Shown here piece by piece: positions 15,651-23,892 of a stretch of DNA of 64,000 nt (the first letter of the stretch is position 1; every line of letters starts with the position of its first letter). The DNA lies in contig NZ_BMTW01000005.1 in assembly GCF_014649875.1 (NCBI RefSeq), positions 40,430-104,429 of the forward strand, written 5' to 3'. Under the pieces are notes generated by a model, which ran no database searches, had not been told where the DNA came from, and saw only the letters and a list, made by a program, of their open reading frames with translations. The position numbers and the translations under genes were made by a program. This stretch comes from Streptomyces rubiginosohelvolus (GTDB lineage: Bacteria; Actinomycetota; Actinomycetes; Streptomycetales; Streptomycetaceae).

Positions 15651-16499
15651 ATGACCACCCCGCCGCATCCGCCGCAGGGCCCGTACGGGCCGCCGCACCC
15701 GCAGAATCCGTACGGCGGCCCGCCGCCGGTCGCGCCGGGGGCCGTGCCGCACCAGCAGCCCTACGGCTACCCGCAGCAGCCCCCGCTCCCGCCCCAGCAG
15801 GGCGGCTGGGGGCAGCCCGGCCCTCCGGGTGCGGGCGGCGGCTGGCCGCCCCAGGGACCTCAGCCCCCGCGCCGCAAGCGGACCGGGCTGATCGTCGGGA
15901 TCGCGGTCGGCGCGGTCCTGGCGGCGGGCGGGATCGTCTTCGGGGTCACCCAGCTCGCCGACAAGGGCGCCGACCTGGTGTATCCGAAGGCGGAGTACGA
16001 ACTCGTCGTGGAGAAGAAGCTCCTGGACGGCGAGTTCAGCCTGGAGCAGGACCTCTCGGAGACCGAGGGCGAGGAGATCGAGAAGACCCCCGACGCCAGC
16101 ATCCGGGACGCCGAGGCGGTCGTCGCGCACTACACCTCGGCCAAGGGCGGCGCGTTGGTGCTCTCGGGGATGTACGGGCGGCTGGCCAGCCCCGACTTCA
16201 TGCGCGGCAAGATCATGGAGGGGGCGGCGGAGGCCGACGGCGCGACGCTCGTCGTGCGCCCCAAGAAGTTCCGGCCCGAGGGGCACAGCATCACGGTCGA
16301 GTGCCAGGTCGTGCAGTCGAAGGAGTCCGGCGGCCTCGTCAGCATCCCCATGTGCGCCTGGGGCGACGACAACACCGCCGCGATGATCGGGGTGATCCGC
16401 CCGGAGACCCTGCTCAAGGACCCGAAGTCCATCGACCTGGCGGCGGTCGCGGAGGAGACGGCCAAGGTCCGCGAGGAGATCCGCCGGCCGATCGGCTGA
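15651..16499 (+). CDS. Hypothetical membrane-anchored protein with Pro/Gly-rich N terminus
   Basis: A 282-residue protein of unknown function. Residues 1-75 are Pro/Gly/Gln-rich and probably disordered (repeated GPYGPPHP, PYGGPPP, QQPYGYPQQP units). One TM follows near 82-105 (GLIVGIAVGAVLAAGGIVFGV), then an extracytoplasmic domain of about 175 residues with one pair of Cys in ITVECQVV and SIPMCAWG that may form a disulfide. This layout is frequent in Streptomyces envelope proteins. The ATG at 15651 follows a GTGAGCGC leader without a strong ribosome site. It ends seven bases from the convergent amidase gene. Confidence 0.8.
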   Translation: MTTPPHPPQGPYGPPHPQNPYGGPPPVAPGAVPHQQPYGYPQQPPLPPQQGGWGQPGPPGAGGGWPPQGPQPPRRKRTGLIVGIAVGAVLAAGGIVFGVTQLADKGADLVYPKAEYELVVEKKLLDGEFSLEQDLSETEGEEIEKTPDASIRDAEAVVAHYTSAKGGALVLSGMYGRLASPDFMRGKIMEGAAEADGATLVVRPKKFRPEGHSITVECQVVQSKESGGLVSIPMCAWGDDNTAAMIGVIRPETLLKDPKSIDLAAVAEETAKVREEIRRPIG

Positions 16500-16506
16500 C
16501 CGTCGC

Positions 16507-17625
16507 TCAGCGATGTCCCGGTGGCGGCGGCGTCGGCGCGGCGGGCAGGGCATCCTCCACCGCGCGGGCCGCGGCGAGCAGCCCCAGGTCCGCGCCGCGC
16601 GAGGCCACCAGCTGGAGACCCACCGGACAGCCGTCCCCGGTGAACCCGGCGGGCAGGCTCGCCGCCGGATGCCCGCTCAGGTTGAACGCCCAGGTGAGCG
16701 CCGTGGAGTAGCGGGAGCCCGGGCCCTCATGGCCGTGCGGCCGGTTCGGGGTGGCCGGGGTCAGCAGCAGGGCCCCTCCGGAGAACAGCGCCTCCAGCCG
16801 CTCGCCGTTCGTCCGCCGCACCCGCACCGCCTCCGGGTCGTCCGGCGGCCCGCCCCGTACCGCCGTCCAGGCTCCCGCCGGGTCGAGCAGTCCGGCGTCG
16901 CGGTCCAGCAGGCGTACGGTCCCCGCCGCGACGAGCCGGTCCACCGCCGCCCGGACGACGGCCGCCACCTCCGGGTCCACCTCCGCGAACCCGAGGTCCT
17001 CGCTGTACACGGCGGGCAGGGGGAGAGGCAGCGGAAGCCCGAAGGCCTCGTCCGGCGGGCCGCCACCGCCCAGCACCCGGCGCAGATACGGCTCCGCTGC
17101 CGCCGCCGACCGGGCGAACACGCCGGCCGAGGCCAGTCCGGTCCGGTCGGGGGAGGGGAGCAGCCCGTTCGTCGTCTTCAGCCCGAACACCCCGCACCAG
17201 GCGGCCGGGATGCGGACCGAGCCGGCCCCGTCGCTGCCCGTCGCCGCCTCCGCCATCCCGGCCGCCACCGCGACCGCCGACCCGGCCGACGACCCGCCCG
17301 GAGTACGGTCAGCCCGCCACGGGTTGACCGTACGACCGCGCGCGCCCTGCCCCCAGGTCTGCCAGACGGTGCCGGGGTCGGGCACCGAGGTCGCGCCCAC
17401 CGGGACCCCGCCCGCCGCGATCAGCCGGCGGGCCGCGTACGAGCGGATGCCGGAAGGGCCCTTCACCGCGAACGGCAGCCCGCCCAGGGGGAGTCGCCGC
17501 GCCAGGGCCTCCCGCTCCCGGGCGAGCGCCGTCTCCGGCCAGACCTCGATGAACGCGTGCAGCGCCGGGTCCAGCCGCTCGATCCGTTCCAGGGCCCGCG
17601 CCACGGCGGAGGTCGTACGCGTCAT
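16507..17625 (-). CDS. Amidase-signature family hydrolase
   Basis: A 372-residue protein, short for the family (usually 430-520). The Ser-cisSer-Lys triad can be placed: Lys in [10 protein letters not shown] (near 55), the Gly/Ser-rich core [16 protein letters not shown] (near 109-124) holding the cis-Ser, and the nucleophile Ser in [16 protein letters not shown] (near 131-146). Enzymes of this family hydrolyse amides, or act as the GatA subunit; GatA is unlikely because no gatB/gatC adjoin and the protein is short. The substrate is unknown. It is transcribed behind the penicillin-binding protein gene (37-base gap), so it may belong to that operon. The start is ATG 17625. Confidence 0.85.
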   Translation of the reverse strand: MTRTTSAVARALERIERLDPALHAFIEVWPETALAREREALARRLPLGGLPFAVKGPSGIRSYAARRLIAAGGVPVGATSVPDPGTVWQTWGQGARGRTVNPWRADRTPGGSSAGSAVAVAAGMAEAATGSDGAGSVRIPAAWCGVFGLKTTNGLLPSPDRTGLASAGVFARSAAAAEPYLRRVLGGGGPPDEAFGLPLPLPLPAVYSEDLGFAEVDPEVAAVVRAAVDRLVAAGTVRLLDRDAGLLDPAGAWTAVRGGPPDDPEAVRVRRTNGERLEALFSGGALLLTPATPNRPHGHEGPGSRYSTALTWAFNLSGHPAASLPAGFTGDGCPVGLQLVASRGADLGLLAAARAVEDALPAAPTPPPPGHR

Positions 17626-17662
17626 GGGCCCAGTCTGCCCGCACCGTCCGACGCCTGGCGGG

Positions 17663-19120
17663 TCACTCCTCCATTGCCGCCTCCATCACGGCCCGGGCGA
17701 TCGGGGCCGCGCTGCCGCCGCCGCTGATGTCGGCCCGGTCGGCGGCCGCGTCCTCCACCACCACCGCCACCGCGACGGCGGGGCGGCCGGAGTCGGGGGC
17801 CTGGGCCCAGGAGATGAACCAGGCGTACGGCAGACCGGAGTTGTCGACGCCGTGCTGGGCGGTGCCGGTCTTGCCGCCGACCCGGACCCCGTCGATCGCC
17901 GCGTTCGACCCGGTGCCGTTCTCCACCACCTCGACCATCATCCGCTGGAGCTGCACGGCCGTCGCCGGGTTCATCGGCCGCTCGTACGACTCCGACCCCT
18001 CCTGCCGGACGGTGTCCCCGGTGTTCGTGGTCACCCGGTCCACCAGATGCGGGCGCCGCAGATCCCCGCCGTTGGCGACCGCCGACGCGACCATCGCCAT
18101 CTGGAGCGGGGTCGCCGTCGTGTTGAACTGCCCGATCGAGGACAGGGCCAACTGGTCCTCGCTCATGTCCGTGTCGAAGTTGCTCCTCGCCACCCCGGAC
18201 GGGATGCGCAGCCCGGTGTCGTTGAAGCCGAACTTCTCCGCCGTCCCCACCATCCCGTCGAGGCCGACCTCCACCCCCAGATGGGCCATCACCGTGTTGC
18301 AGGAGACCCGGATCGCGTCCGCCAGCGACGCGTTCTCGCAGCCCCTCGCCTCGTTCGGCAGGGTCGTCCGCGTCCCCGGCAGGACGTACGGCGACGGGGT
18401 GTCCGTGGCCGCGTCCGCGTCCGTCACCACCCGGTCGTCCAGAGCCGCCGCCGCCGTCACGATCTTGAACGTGGAGCCCGGCGGATAGGTCTGCCGGATG
18501 GCCCGGTTGAGCATCGGCATGCTCGTGGAGTCGTTCAGCCGGGACCACGCGTCGGTCACCGCCGCCCCGGTCCCTGACAGCCGCTCGGGGTCGTACGAGG
18601 GGGTCGACACCAGGGCCAGGATCGCGCCCGTCGACGGGTCCAGGGCAGCCACCGCGCCCCGCCGCCCGCGCAGCCCCTCGTACGCGGCCTGCTGCATCGA
18701 GGCCTTGATGGTCGTGACGACATCGCCGCCCGGCTGCCGGCCCCGGGTGAACTCGTTCCAGAAGGGCAGCGGAGCCAGCAGCGAGTCCGTACCGGAGAGC
18801 ACGGCGTCCTCGGCGTTCTCGATCAGCGTGGTGCCGTACGTCTGCGAGGCGTATCCGGTCACCGGTGCGTACAGCGGGCCGTGCAGATAGGTGCGCTCGA
18901 AACTGAGCTGTTCGCCGGTCTCCTTGTTGCCGGTCACGGACCGGTCGCCGACCAGGATGTTCCCGCGCGGCTGGTCGTAACGGACGATGGCGTCACGGCG
19001 GTTGGCCGGGTTGTCGTCCAGCTCGTCGGCCTCGAAGAGCTGGACGCGGGCCGCGTTGACGAGCAGCGCCACGAGCAGCAGCAGACAGAAGGCGGCGGCC
19101 CGCCGGATGTAGCGGATCAC
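17663..19120 (-). CDS. Class B penicillin-binding protein (PbpA-type transpeptidase)
   Basis: A 485-residue class B PBP. One N-terminal TM ([19 protein letters not shown], 8-26) anchors it; then come the non-catalytic pedestal and the transpeptidase domain with Ser216 in PPGSTFKIV (SxxK), VSCNTV (SxN) and [10 protein letters not shown] (KTG). It forms 4,3 peptidoglycan cross-links outside the membrane. The GTG at 19120 overlaps the stop of the upstream FtsW/RodA gene (GTGA), with GGAGGAGGAG just before, so the glycan polymerase and its transpeptidase are made together, as SEDS-PBP2b pairs need. In Streptomyces such pairs outside the dcw cluster act in sporulation or aerial growth; that role is inferred. 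Confidence 0.93.
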   Translation of the reverse strand: MIRYIRRAAAFCLLLLVALLVNAARVQLFEADELDDNPANRRDAIVRYDQPRGNILVGDRSVTGNKETGEQLSFERTYLHGPLYAPVTGYASQTYGTTLIENAEDAVLSGTDSLLAPLPFWNEFTRGRQPGGDVVTTIKASMQQAAYEGLRGRRGAVAALDPSTGAILALVSTPSYDPERLSGTGAAVTDAWSRLNDSTSMPMLNRAIRQTYPPGSTFKIVTAAAALDDRVVTDADAATDTPSPYVLPGTRTTLPNEARGCENASLADAIRVSCNTVMAHLGVEVGLDGMVGTAEKFGFNDTGLRIPSGVARSNFDTDMSEDQLALSSIGQFNTTATPLQMAMVASAVANGGDLRRPHLVDRVTTNTGDTVRQEGSESYERPMNPATAVQLQRMMVEVVENGTGSNAAIDGVRVGGKTGTAQHGVDNSGLPYAWFISWAQAPDSGRPAVAVAVVVEDAAADRADISGGGSAAPIARAVMEAAMEE

Positions 19121-20499
19121 CGGTTCTCCTCCTCCACGGCCGCCGCGACGACCCCCGTCTCCACCTGCTCCGGATGGGGCCGGCGTGCCACGTCGCTGAG
19201 CCGGATCAGCAGCGCCACGATGATCCAGTTGGTGACGACGGACGAGCCGCCCTGCGCGAGGAACGGCATCGCCATCCCGGTCAGCGGGATCAGCCCCATC
19301 ACCCCGCCCGCGATCACGAACATTTGGAGCGCCAGGATCGAGGCGAGACCGATGGCGAGCAGCCGCCCGAACGGGTCGCGCAGGGCGAGCCCGGCCCGGT
19401 AGCCGCGCGCCACGAGCAGCGCGTAGAGCAGGAAGATCGCGGTCAGCCCGGACAGGCCCAGCTCCTCGCCCGCGGTCGCGAGGATGAAGTCGGACTTGGC
19501 GGCGAAGCCGATCAGGATGGAGTTCCCGGCGCCGAGCCCCGTCCCGAGCATCCCGCCCGCCGCGAACGCGAACAGCGACTGGGCGAGCTGGCCCGGGCCC
19601 CGCCCCGCGTCGATCGAGGCGAACGGGTCCAGCCAGTCCTCCACCCGGCTGTGGACGTGCGGTTCGAAGGAGCCGACGACGAACGCCCCCACGGCCGCCA
19701 GGAGCAGCCCGACCGCGATCCAGCCGGTCCGGCCCGTCGCCACGTACAGCATGATGACGAACAGCCCGAAGAACAGCAGCGAGGTGCCGAGGTCGCGCTC
19801 CAGCACCAGCACGCCGACGCTCAGCAGCCAGATCGCCACGATCGGCCCGAGCACCCGGCCCGCGGGCAGTTGCAGCTTCCACACCCTGCGGCCGGTGTAC
19901 GCGAGCGCATTGCGGTTGGCGGCGAGATAGGCGGCGAAGAAGACCGCCAGCAGGATCTTGGCGAACTCCCCGGGCTGGAAGGAGAGTCCGCCGATCCGGA
20001 TCCAGATCTTCGCCCCGTTCACCGCCGGGAAGAAGATCGGCACGATCAGGAGCACCAGCGCCGTGGCCACCGAGAGGTACGCGTACCGCTGGAGCACCCG
20101 GTGGTCGCGCAGCAGCACCACCACGGCGGTGAACAGCGCGACGCCGAGCGTGGACCAGACGAGCTGGGTGGGCGCGGCCTGGTCCCTCGGGGTCTCCAGG
20201 TCGAGCCGGTAGATCAGCACCAGGCCGAGGCCGTTGAGCAGCACGGCGATCGGCAGCAGCAGCGGATCGGCGTACGGGGCCCGGAAGCGGACCGCGACAT
20301 GGGCGAGCAGCGCGAGCGCCCCGAGCCCGGCGCCGTATCCGGCGACATCGGGCGGCACGGCTCCGTCGTGGGTGAGCCCGACCGCCGCATAGCCGAAGAC
20401 GGAGATCAGGACGCCCCCGACGAGGAGGGCGAGCTCCACCCCGCGCCGCTTGGGCAGGCGGAGCTCGGGCGGGGGAGCGTCCGCCGTCTTTGCGGTCAT
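19117..20499 (-). CDS. SEDS-family peptidoglycan polymerase (FtsW/RodA/SpoVE)
   Basis: A 460-residue polytopic protein with about 12 membrane segments. SEDS hallmarks are present: the block LSFQPGEFAKILLAVFFAAY, the conserved SILIGFAAKSDFILATAGEE loop and a late PLTGMAMPFLAQGGSSVV. SEDS proteins polymerise lipid II into glycan and work with a class B PBP, which is the next gene and overlaps by four bases. ATG at 20499 is preferred over the TTG three codons earlier. An N-terminal extension of about 25 polar residues precedes the first TM. It is likely the first gene of the operon with the PBP and the amidase. Confidence 0.93.
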   Translation of the reverse strand: MTAKTADAPPPELRLPKRRGVELALLVGGVLISVFGYAAVGLTHDGAVPPDVAGYGAGLGALALLAHVAVRFRAPYADPLLLPIAVLLNGLGLVLIYRLDLETPRDQAAPTQLVWSTLGVALFTAVVVLLRDHRVLQRYAYLSVATALVLLIVPIFFPAVNGAKIWIRIGGLSFQPGEFAKILLAVFFAAYLAANRNALAYTGRRVWKLQLPAGRVLGPIVAIWLLSVGVLVLERDLGTSLLFFGLFVIMLYVATGRTGWIAVGLLLAAVGAFVVGSFEPHVHSRVEDWLDPFASIDAGRGPGQLAQSLFAFAAGGMLGTGLGAGNSILIGFAAKSDFILATAGEELGLSGLTAIFLLYALLVARGYRAGLALRDPFGRLLAIGLASILALQMFVIAGGVMGLIPLTGMAMPFLAQGGSSVVTNWIIVALLIRLSDVARRPHPEQVETGVVAAAVEEENR

Positions 20500-20656
20500 G
20501 CTCCGCAACGTAGCAAGAGGTGGGCGGTATTTCCCTTATGTCACAACTTTGTCGCTTCCGAAGCCCTCTCGCACCCGCGCCCGCCCGTGGAGCGCGCGGC
20601 GACAGGGGCCGGGCTCCAGGGGCGGGCGCAGGTGCGGATGTGCGGGTGACGCGAGG

Positions 20657-21160
20657 TCAGCACCACTTCGGCGCGGTGCCGATGTTCTCGATGTAGCGGG
20701 CCGAACCCCAGGCCCAGGTGCCGTCGGTCAGCAGGTACCAGCGGTTGTTGCCGTCGACGTTGTCGCCCTTCGTCTTGCAGAAGATGTTGACGTACGAGCC
20801 GTACTTCACCGAGCCGACGACGCGGCTGCTGCGGGTCGGCTTGTCACGGAGCAGCAGGTACGGCTTGGCGATGACCCGTCCCTTGTAGGTCCGCTTGGGC
20901 GCCTGGGGCCGCGCCTGGCCCTGCTGCTGCGCCTCCTTCTGCTGCGCCTCCTTCTGCTGCGCCTCGTGCTCGCGCTGCAGCGCCGAGGCGGAGAGCTCGT
21001 CGGACGTCGGGTCCGGAGCGGTGGCCTCCGCACGCTGGCCGACGGGCTGGGGGTCGGCCGCCATGGCGGCGGGAGCGGCGGCCGTGAGCGCCGCGAGCGT
21101 GCCGGTGGCGACGCAGAGACCGAGCCGGCGGAGCCGCGAGGGGCGGGACAGGGGGGACAT
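20657..21160 (-). CDS. Secreted SH3-domain protein
   Basis: A 167-residue exported protein. The signal peptide covers about 1-37 (basic RPSRLRRL, then LCVATGTLAALTAAAPAAMA). A linker with a short tandem repeat (AQQKEAQQKEAQQQ) leads to a bacterial SH3 domain over the last 75 residues: KPYLLLRDKPTRSSRVVGSV, GSYVNIFCKT, WYLLTDGTWAWGSARYIENIG. Two Cys (FCKT and the penultimate residue) may pair. Such domains usually bind cell wall. No catalytic domain is present, so it may be a wall-bound adaptor or an inhibitor. ATG at 21160 has a clean TGGAGG site. The frame continues upstream but without a start signal. Confidence 0.88.
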   Translation of the reverse strand: MSPLSRPSRLRRLGLCVATGTLAALTAAAPAAMAADPQPVGQRAEATAPDPTSDELSASALQREHEAQQKEAQQKEAQQQGQARPQAPKRTYKGRVIAKPYLLLRDKPTRSSRVVGSVKYGSYVNIFCKTKGDNVDGNNRWYLLTDGTWAWGSARYIENIGTAPKWC

Positions 21161-21254
21161 GCTGCCTCCATGCGATGAGGAAAGCGGAACGTGGGGGACA
21201 CGAGCTGGGCTCGTGATCGTCACGCTAAAATCGCCACTCACGGTCTGCAACGCG

Positions 21255-22637
21255 TCACGATGCGTGAGGGCCGTTCCCCGTTGAGCCGTCCGGGTCGTCC
21301 GGGCCCCGCCGACCCCTGTCCCCACCGGGATTCCCGGCGGAATCACCGTCGTCGAGCCGCACGTACTCCGGCAGGGTCAACCGGGCGAGCGCCCCGCCGT
21401 CCGGCGCGTTGCCGAAGTCCAGCCGGGCGCCGATGACCTGGGCCTGGCCGAGCGCGATGGTCAGCCCGAGACCGTGCCCCTTGCCCGCGCCGTCCGTACG
21501 GAACCGCTGCGGTCCGCCGTCCAGCAGATACGCCGGGAACCCGGGCCCGTGGTCCGTTACGGAGACCACCGCGCCGTCCACGCTCAGCACCACCGGAGGG
21601 GCCCCGTGCCGGTGGGCGTTGGCCACCAGATTGCCGATCACCCGCTCCAGCCGCCGCCGGTCGGTCTCCACCCGGGCCGCGCCGCTCACCCGTACCTCGG
21701 TGTCGGTGCCCGACGCCCGGACGACCCGCTCCGCGATCGGCGCGAGATCGTGCACGGCGAGGTCGACCTGCTCGGTACGGGCGTCCAGTCGGGAGATCTC
21801 CAGCAGGTCCTCCGTCAGCGCCCGCATCGCCTGCACCCGGTCGCGCACCAGCTCCGCCGGGCGGCCCGGCGGCAGCAGTTCGGCGGCGGCCGACAGACCG
21901 GTCAGCGGAGTGCGCAGCTCGTGCGCCACATCGGCGGTGAACCGCTGCTCGGTCTGGAGCTTGCGCTGGAGGGTCGAGGCCATCGTGTCGAGCGCGCCCG
22001 CCACGATCGCCACCTCGTCCTGGGCGCGGACCGGACGCGCCGTACGCGGATCGTTCACCCGCGCGTCGAGATCGCCCGCGCTGATCCGGCGGGCCACCCG
22101 GGCGCTCTGGTGGAGGCGGCGGGTCACCCGGCCGACGGCGAACAGCCCGACGAGCAGCGTGGCGGCGATGGCCAGCAGCGAGGAGCCGATGATCGCCCGG
22201 TCGAGGCCGCCGATGGTGCGCGCGCTGTGGCTGTAGTCCGTCCAGGTGGCCAGCGCCCGCCCGTCCGCCGGGCCCGCCGCCCACATCGCGGGGCCGCCCT
22301 GGCCGTCCGGGTCGCCCGGCCGGTGCGGCCCGTCCGCGACGACCGTGCCCCGCTCGCCCCCGGCCGCGAGGGCGCGCAGCGAGCCCGGCAGGCCGGGCGG
22401 GTCGATACCGGACCCCCGGGGCAGCGGCTCCCCGGCCTCGTACGCGTCGGTGACGACCTCCAGCCGGGCGAGCGCCTTCTCGCGGGCGTGCTCGACGGTC
22501 TGCCGGGTGACGGCGGTGTGCACTAGGACGCCGAGGAGGGCGGCCAGGGTGCAGCACATGGCGGTCAGGAAGACCGCGGACTTCCAGGTGAGGCTCGCGG
22601 TCCAGGAGGGCGAGCGGAACCGGCGCCGACGCCTCAT
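21255..22637 (-). CDS. Sensor histidine kinase, orphan, coupled to a lipoprotein gene
   Basis: A 460-residue membrane kinase: TM1 near 17-39, an extracellular loop of about 90 residues, TM2 near 125-147 (AIIGSSLLAIAATLLVGLFAVG), a HAMP segment, then the H-box FTADVAHELRTPLTGLS, N-box RVIGNLVANAHRHG, D-box DHGPGF and G-box GKGHGLGLTIA. All catalytic residues are intact. No response regulator gene is adjacent, so its partner is elsewhere. ATG at 22637 overlaps the stop of the upstream lipoprotein gene (ATGA), implying the lipoprotein is its sensory accessory. A Gly/Asp/Asn-rich C-terminal tail of about 35 residues is unusual. A longer frame upstream would run through the lipoprotein gene and is rejected. 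Confidence 0.9.
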   Translation of the reverse strand: MRRRRRFRSPSWTASLTWKSAVFLTAMCCTLAALLGVLVHTAVTRQTVEHAREKALARLEVVTDAYEAGEPLPRGSGIDPPGLPGSLRALAAGGERGTVVADGPHRPGDPDGQGGPAMWAAGPADGRALATWTDYSHSARTIGGLDRAIIGSSLLAIAATLLVGLFAVGRVTRRLHQSARVARRISAGDLDARVNDPRTARPVRAQDEVAIVAGALDTMASTLQRKLQTEQRFTADVAHELRTPLTGLSAAAELLPPGRPAELVRDRVQAMRALTEDLLEISRLDARTEQVDLAVHDLAPIAERVVRASGTDTEVRVSGAARVETDRRRLERVIGNLVANAHRHGAPPVVLSVDGAVVSVTDHGPGFPAYLLDGGPQRFRTDGAGKGHGLGLTIALGQAQVIGARLDFGNAPDGGALARLTLPEYVRLDDGDSAGNPGGDRGRRGPDDPDGSTGNGPHAS

Positions 22638-23440
22638 CGCGTCCCCGTGGCGGAGTCGGAAGGCGTCGGCGTGCCCGGGCTCGATGGGGCGTCGGCGGAC
22701 GGGGTGGGCGTGCCCGTCGCCGGGTTCGTCGGCGTGCCCGTCGGTGTGCGTTTCGGCCTCGGGGCCTTCCGGTGTTCGGGCGTCCGCAGGATCTCGTCCC
22801 GGGTCGGCAGCATCGCGCGCTGCCGGTCGTCCCAGGACCACGCGGTCCGGTACTCGTACCCCGGGATCACCGAGGGCGCCCGCATGATCAGGTCCCGGCC
22901 CGCCAGCTCCACGCTGATCACGGCGTCGTAGGTGGACATGATCCGGGTCAGCCCGCCCGCGTCGGGCATGTAGACGCGCACGGCGAGCTGCTGATCGGGC
23001 ATGCGGATGCCGAGCACGAGTTCGTCCCTGCCGTCACCGGTCAGGTCGCGGTAGTACGGCGGGAGGACCGGGCAGTCGTCCGGGGCGGTCCGGCACGCCT
23101 TGATCTGCCGCACCGTGCCGTCCGGCAGCTCGTCCAGGCCGCTGTCCCGGTCCGTCTTGGCCTTCAGGCCGGCCTGCGCCACGGCCACCGGATCCAGTCG
23201 CCGCACATCCCCGCCGGTGACCCGGATCCCCGGGATCCGCGCGGTCTCGCCCTCCCCGTAGTCGTACGGGGCGGAGGAGGCGGGCGGCAGCTCCGGCCAC
23301 AGGGCCTTGGGCTCGACGGCCGACGGCGCGTCCCCCGCGCTCTTCAGCCCGCCCGCCGCGCCGCAGCCGGACAGCAGGGCGAGCGCGGCGACGGCGCACA
23401 CGGCGGTGCGGGTCGCCGCCGGGGCGCGGTGCGGTCGCAC
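22634..23440 (-). CDS. Lipoprotein with FG-GAP-like motif, partner of the sensor kinase
   Basis: A 268-residue lipoprotein. A basic N terminus and hydrophobic stretch (AVCAVAALALLSGCG) end in lipobox LSGC. The mature part has a PYYRDLTGDGRDELVLGIRM segment like an FG-GAP/VCBS Ca-binding loop and two Cys (IKACRTAPDDCPV) likely in a disulfide. The last 45 residues are a Thr/Pro repeat region (TPTGTPTNPATGTPTPSAD). GTG at 23440 has a strong AGGAGGAGG site; an earlier in-frame GTG (23473) has none. It overlaps the kinase gene by four bases. The arrangement recalls CseA-type lipoproteins that tune a kinase, but I see no sequence link to CseA itself. Confidence 0.85.
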   Translation of the reverse strand: MRPHRAPAATRTAVCAVAALALLSGCGAAGGLKSAGDAPSAVEPKALWPELPPASSAPYDYGEGETARIPGIRVTGGDVRRLDPVAVAQAGLKAKTDRDSGLDELPDGTVRQIKACRTAPDDCPVLPPYYRDLTGDGRDELVLGIRMPDQQLAVRVYMPDAGGLTRIMSTYDAVISVELAGRDLIMRAPSVIPGYEYRTAWSWDDRQRAMLPTRDEILRTPEHRKAPRPKRTPTGTPTNPATGTPTPSADAPSSPGTPTPSDSATGTR

Positions 23441-23574
23441 GGCTCGCCTCCTCCTCGACGACAGAGGCTTCACACCCTAATCGGACGGCCGTGTGCAATG
23501 CCCGGTTCGCACCACTGTGTGACGTTGCGTGGCCCTACGGTCGCCGCAGGGTCAGCGCCGGGGGCAGGACCGGG

Positions 23575-23892
23575 TCAGCGCTGGTACGGGTTCTGCCCGG
23601 GCGGCGTGACACCGGGCTGCTGCGGGGCCTGGCCGTAGGCGTTGCCGTCCTGCCCGGCCGCGGCCTGGGCGAGCAGCTGGTCCGCCTCCTCCTTGGATAT
23701 CTGCCGCTCCCCGCCGCAGAACGTGCACTGCGTGGCGTACTTCGTCGAGAACGGGAACAGCGGCACGAAGAACAGCGTGAACTTCGTGACCCGCTTGCGC
23801 AGGGTGTGCGCCGCCGGATTGCCGCACCAGCCGCACACCATCGTCAGGACGGCCAGTTGGTAGAGGTAGCCCTTGGTACCGAAAATGATCAT
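23575..23892 (-). CDS. Small zinc-ribbon protein
   Basis: A 105-residue protein with two CxxC pairs, CGWCG (near 20-24) and CTFCGG (near 55-60), spaced as in zinc-ribbon proteins. Between them lies RKRVTKFTLFFVPLFPFSTKY, an amphipathic hydrophobic stretch that may touch the membrane. The C-terminal 40 residues are Gln/Pro/Gly-rich and disordered. The family is widespread in Streptomyces; its function is unknown. ATG at 23892 overlaps the stop of the HEAT-repeat gene (ATGA), and GGAAAGGAAG serves as ribosome site. It is the last gene of that pair. Confidence 0.85.
   Translation of the reverse strand: MIIFGTKGYLYQLAVLTMVCGWCGNPAAHTLRKRVTKFTLFFVPLFPFSTKYATQCTFCGGERQISKEEADQLLAQAAAGQDGNAYGQAPQQPGVTPPGQNPYQR

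Noticed and set aside
16507..17625. GatA subunit of Asp/Glu-tRNA amidotransferase
   Set aside because: It is too short and no gatB or gatC lies nearby; it is an amidase of unknown substrate.
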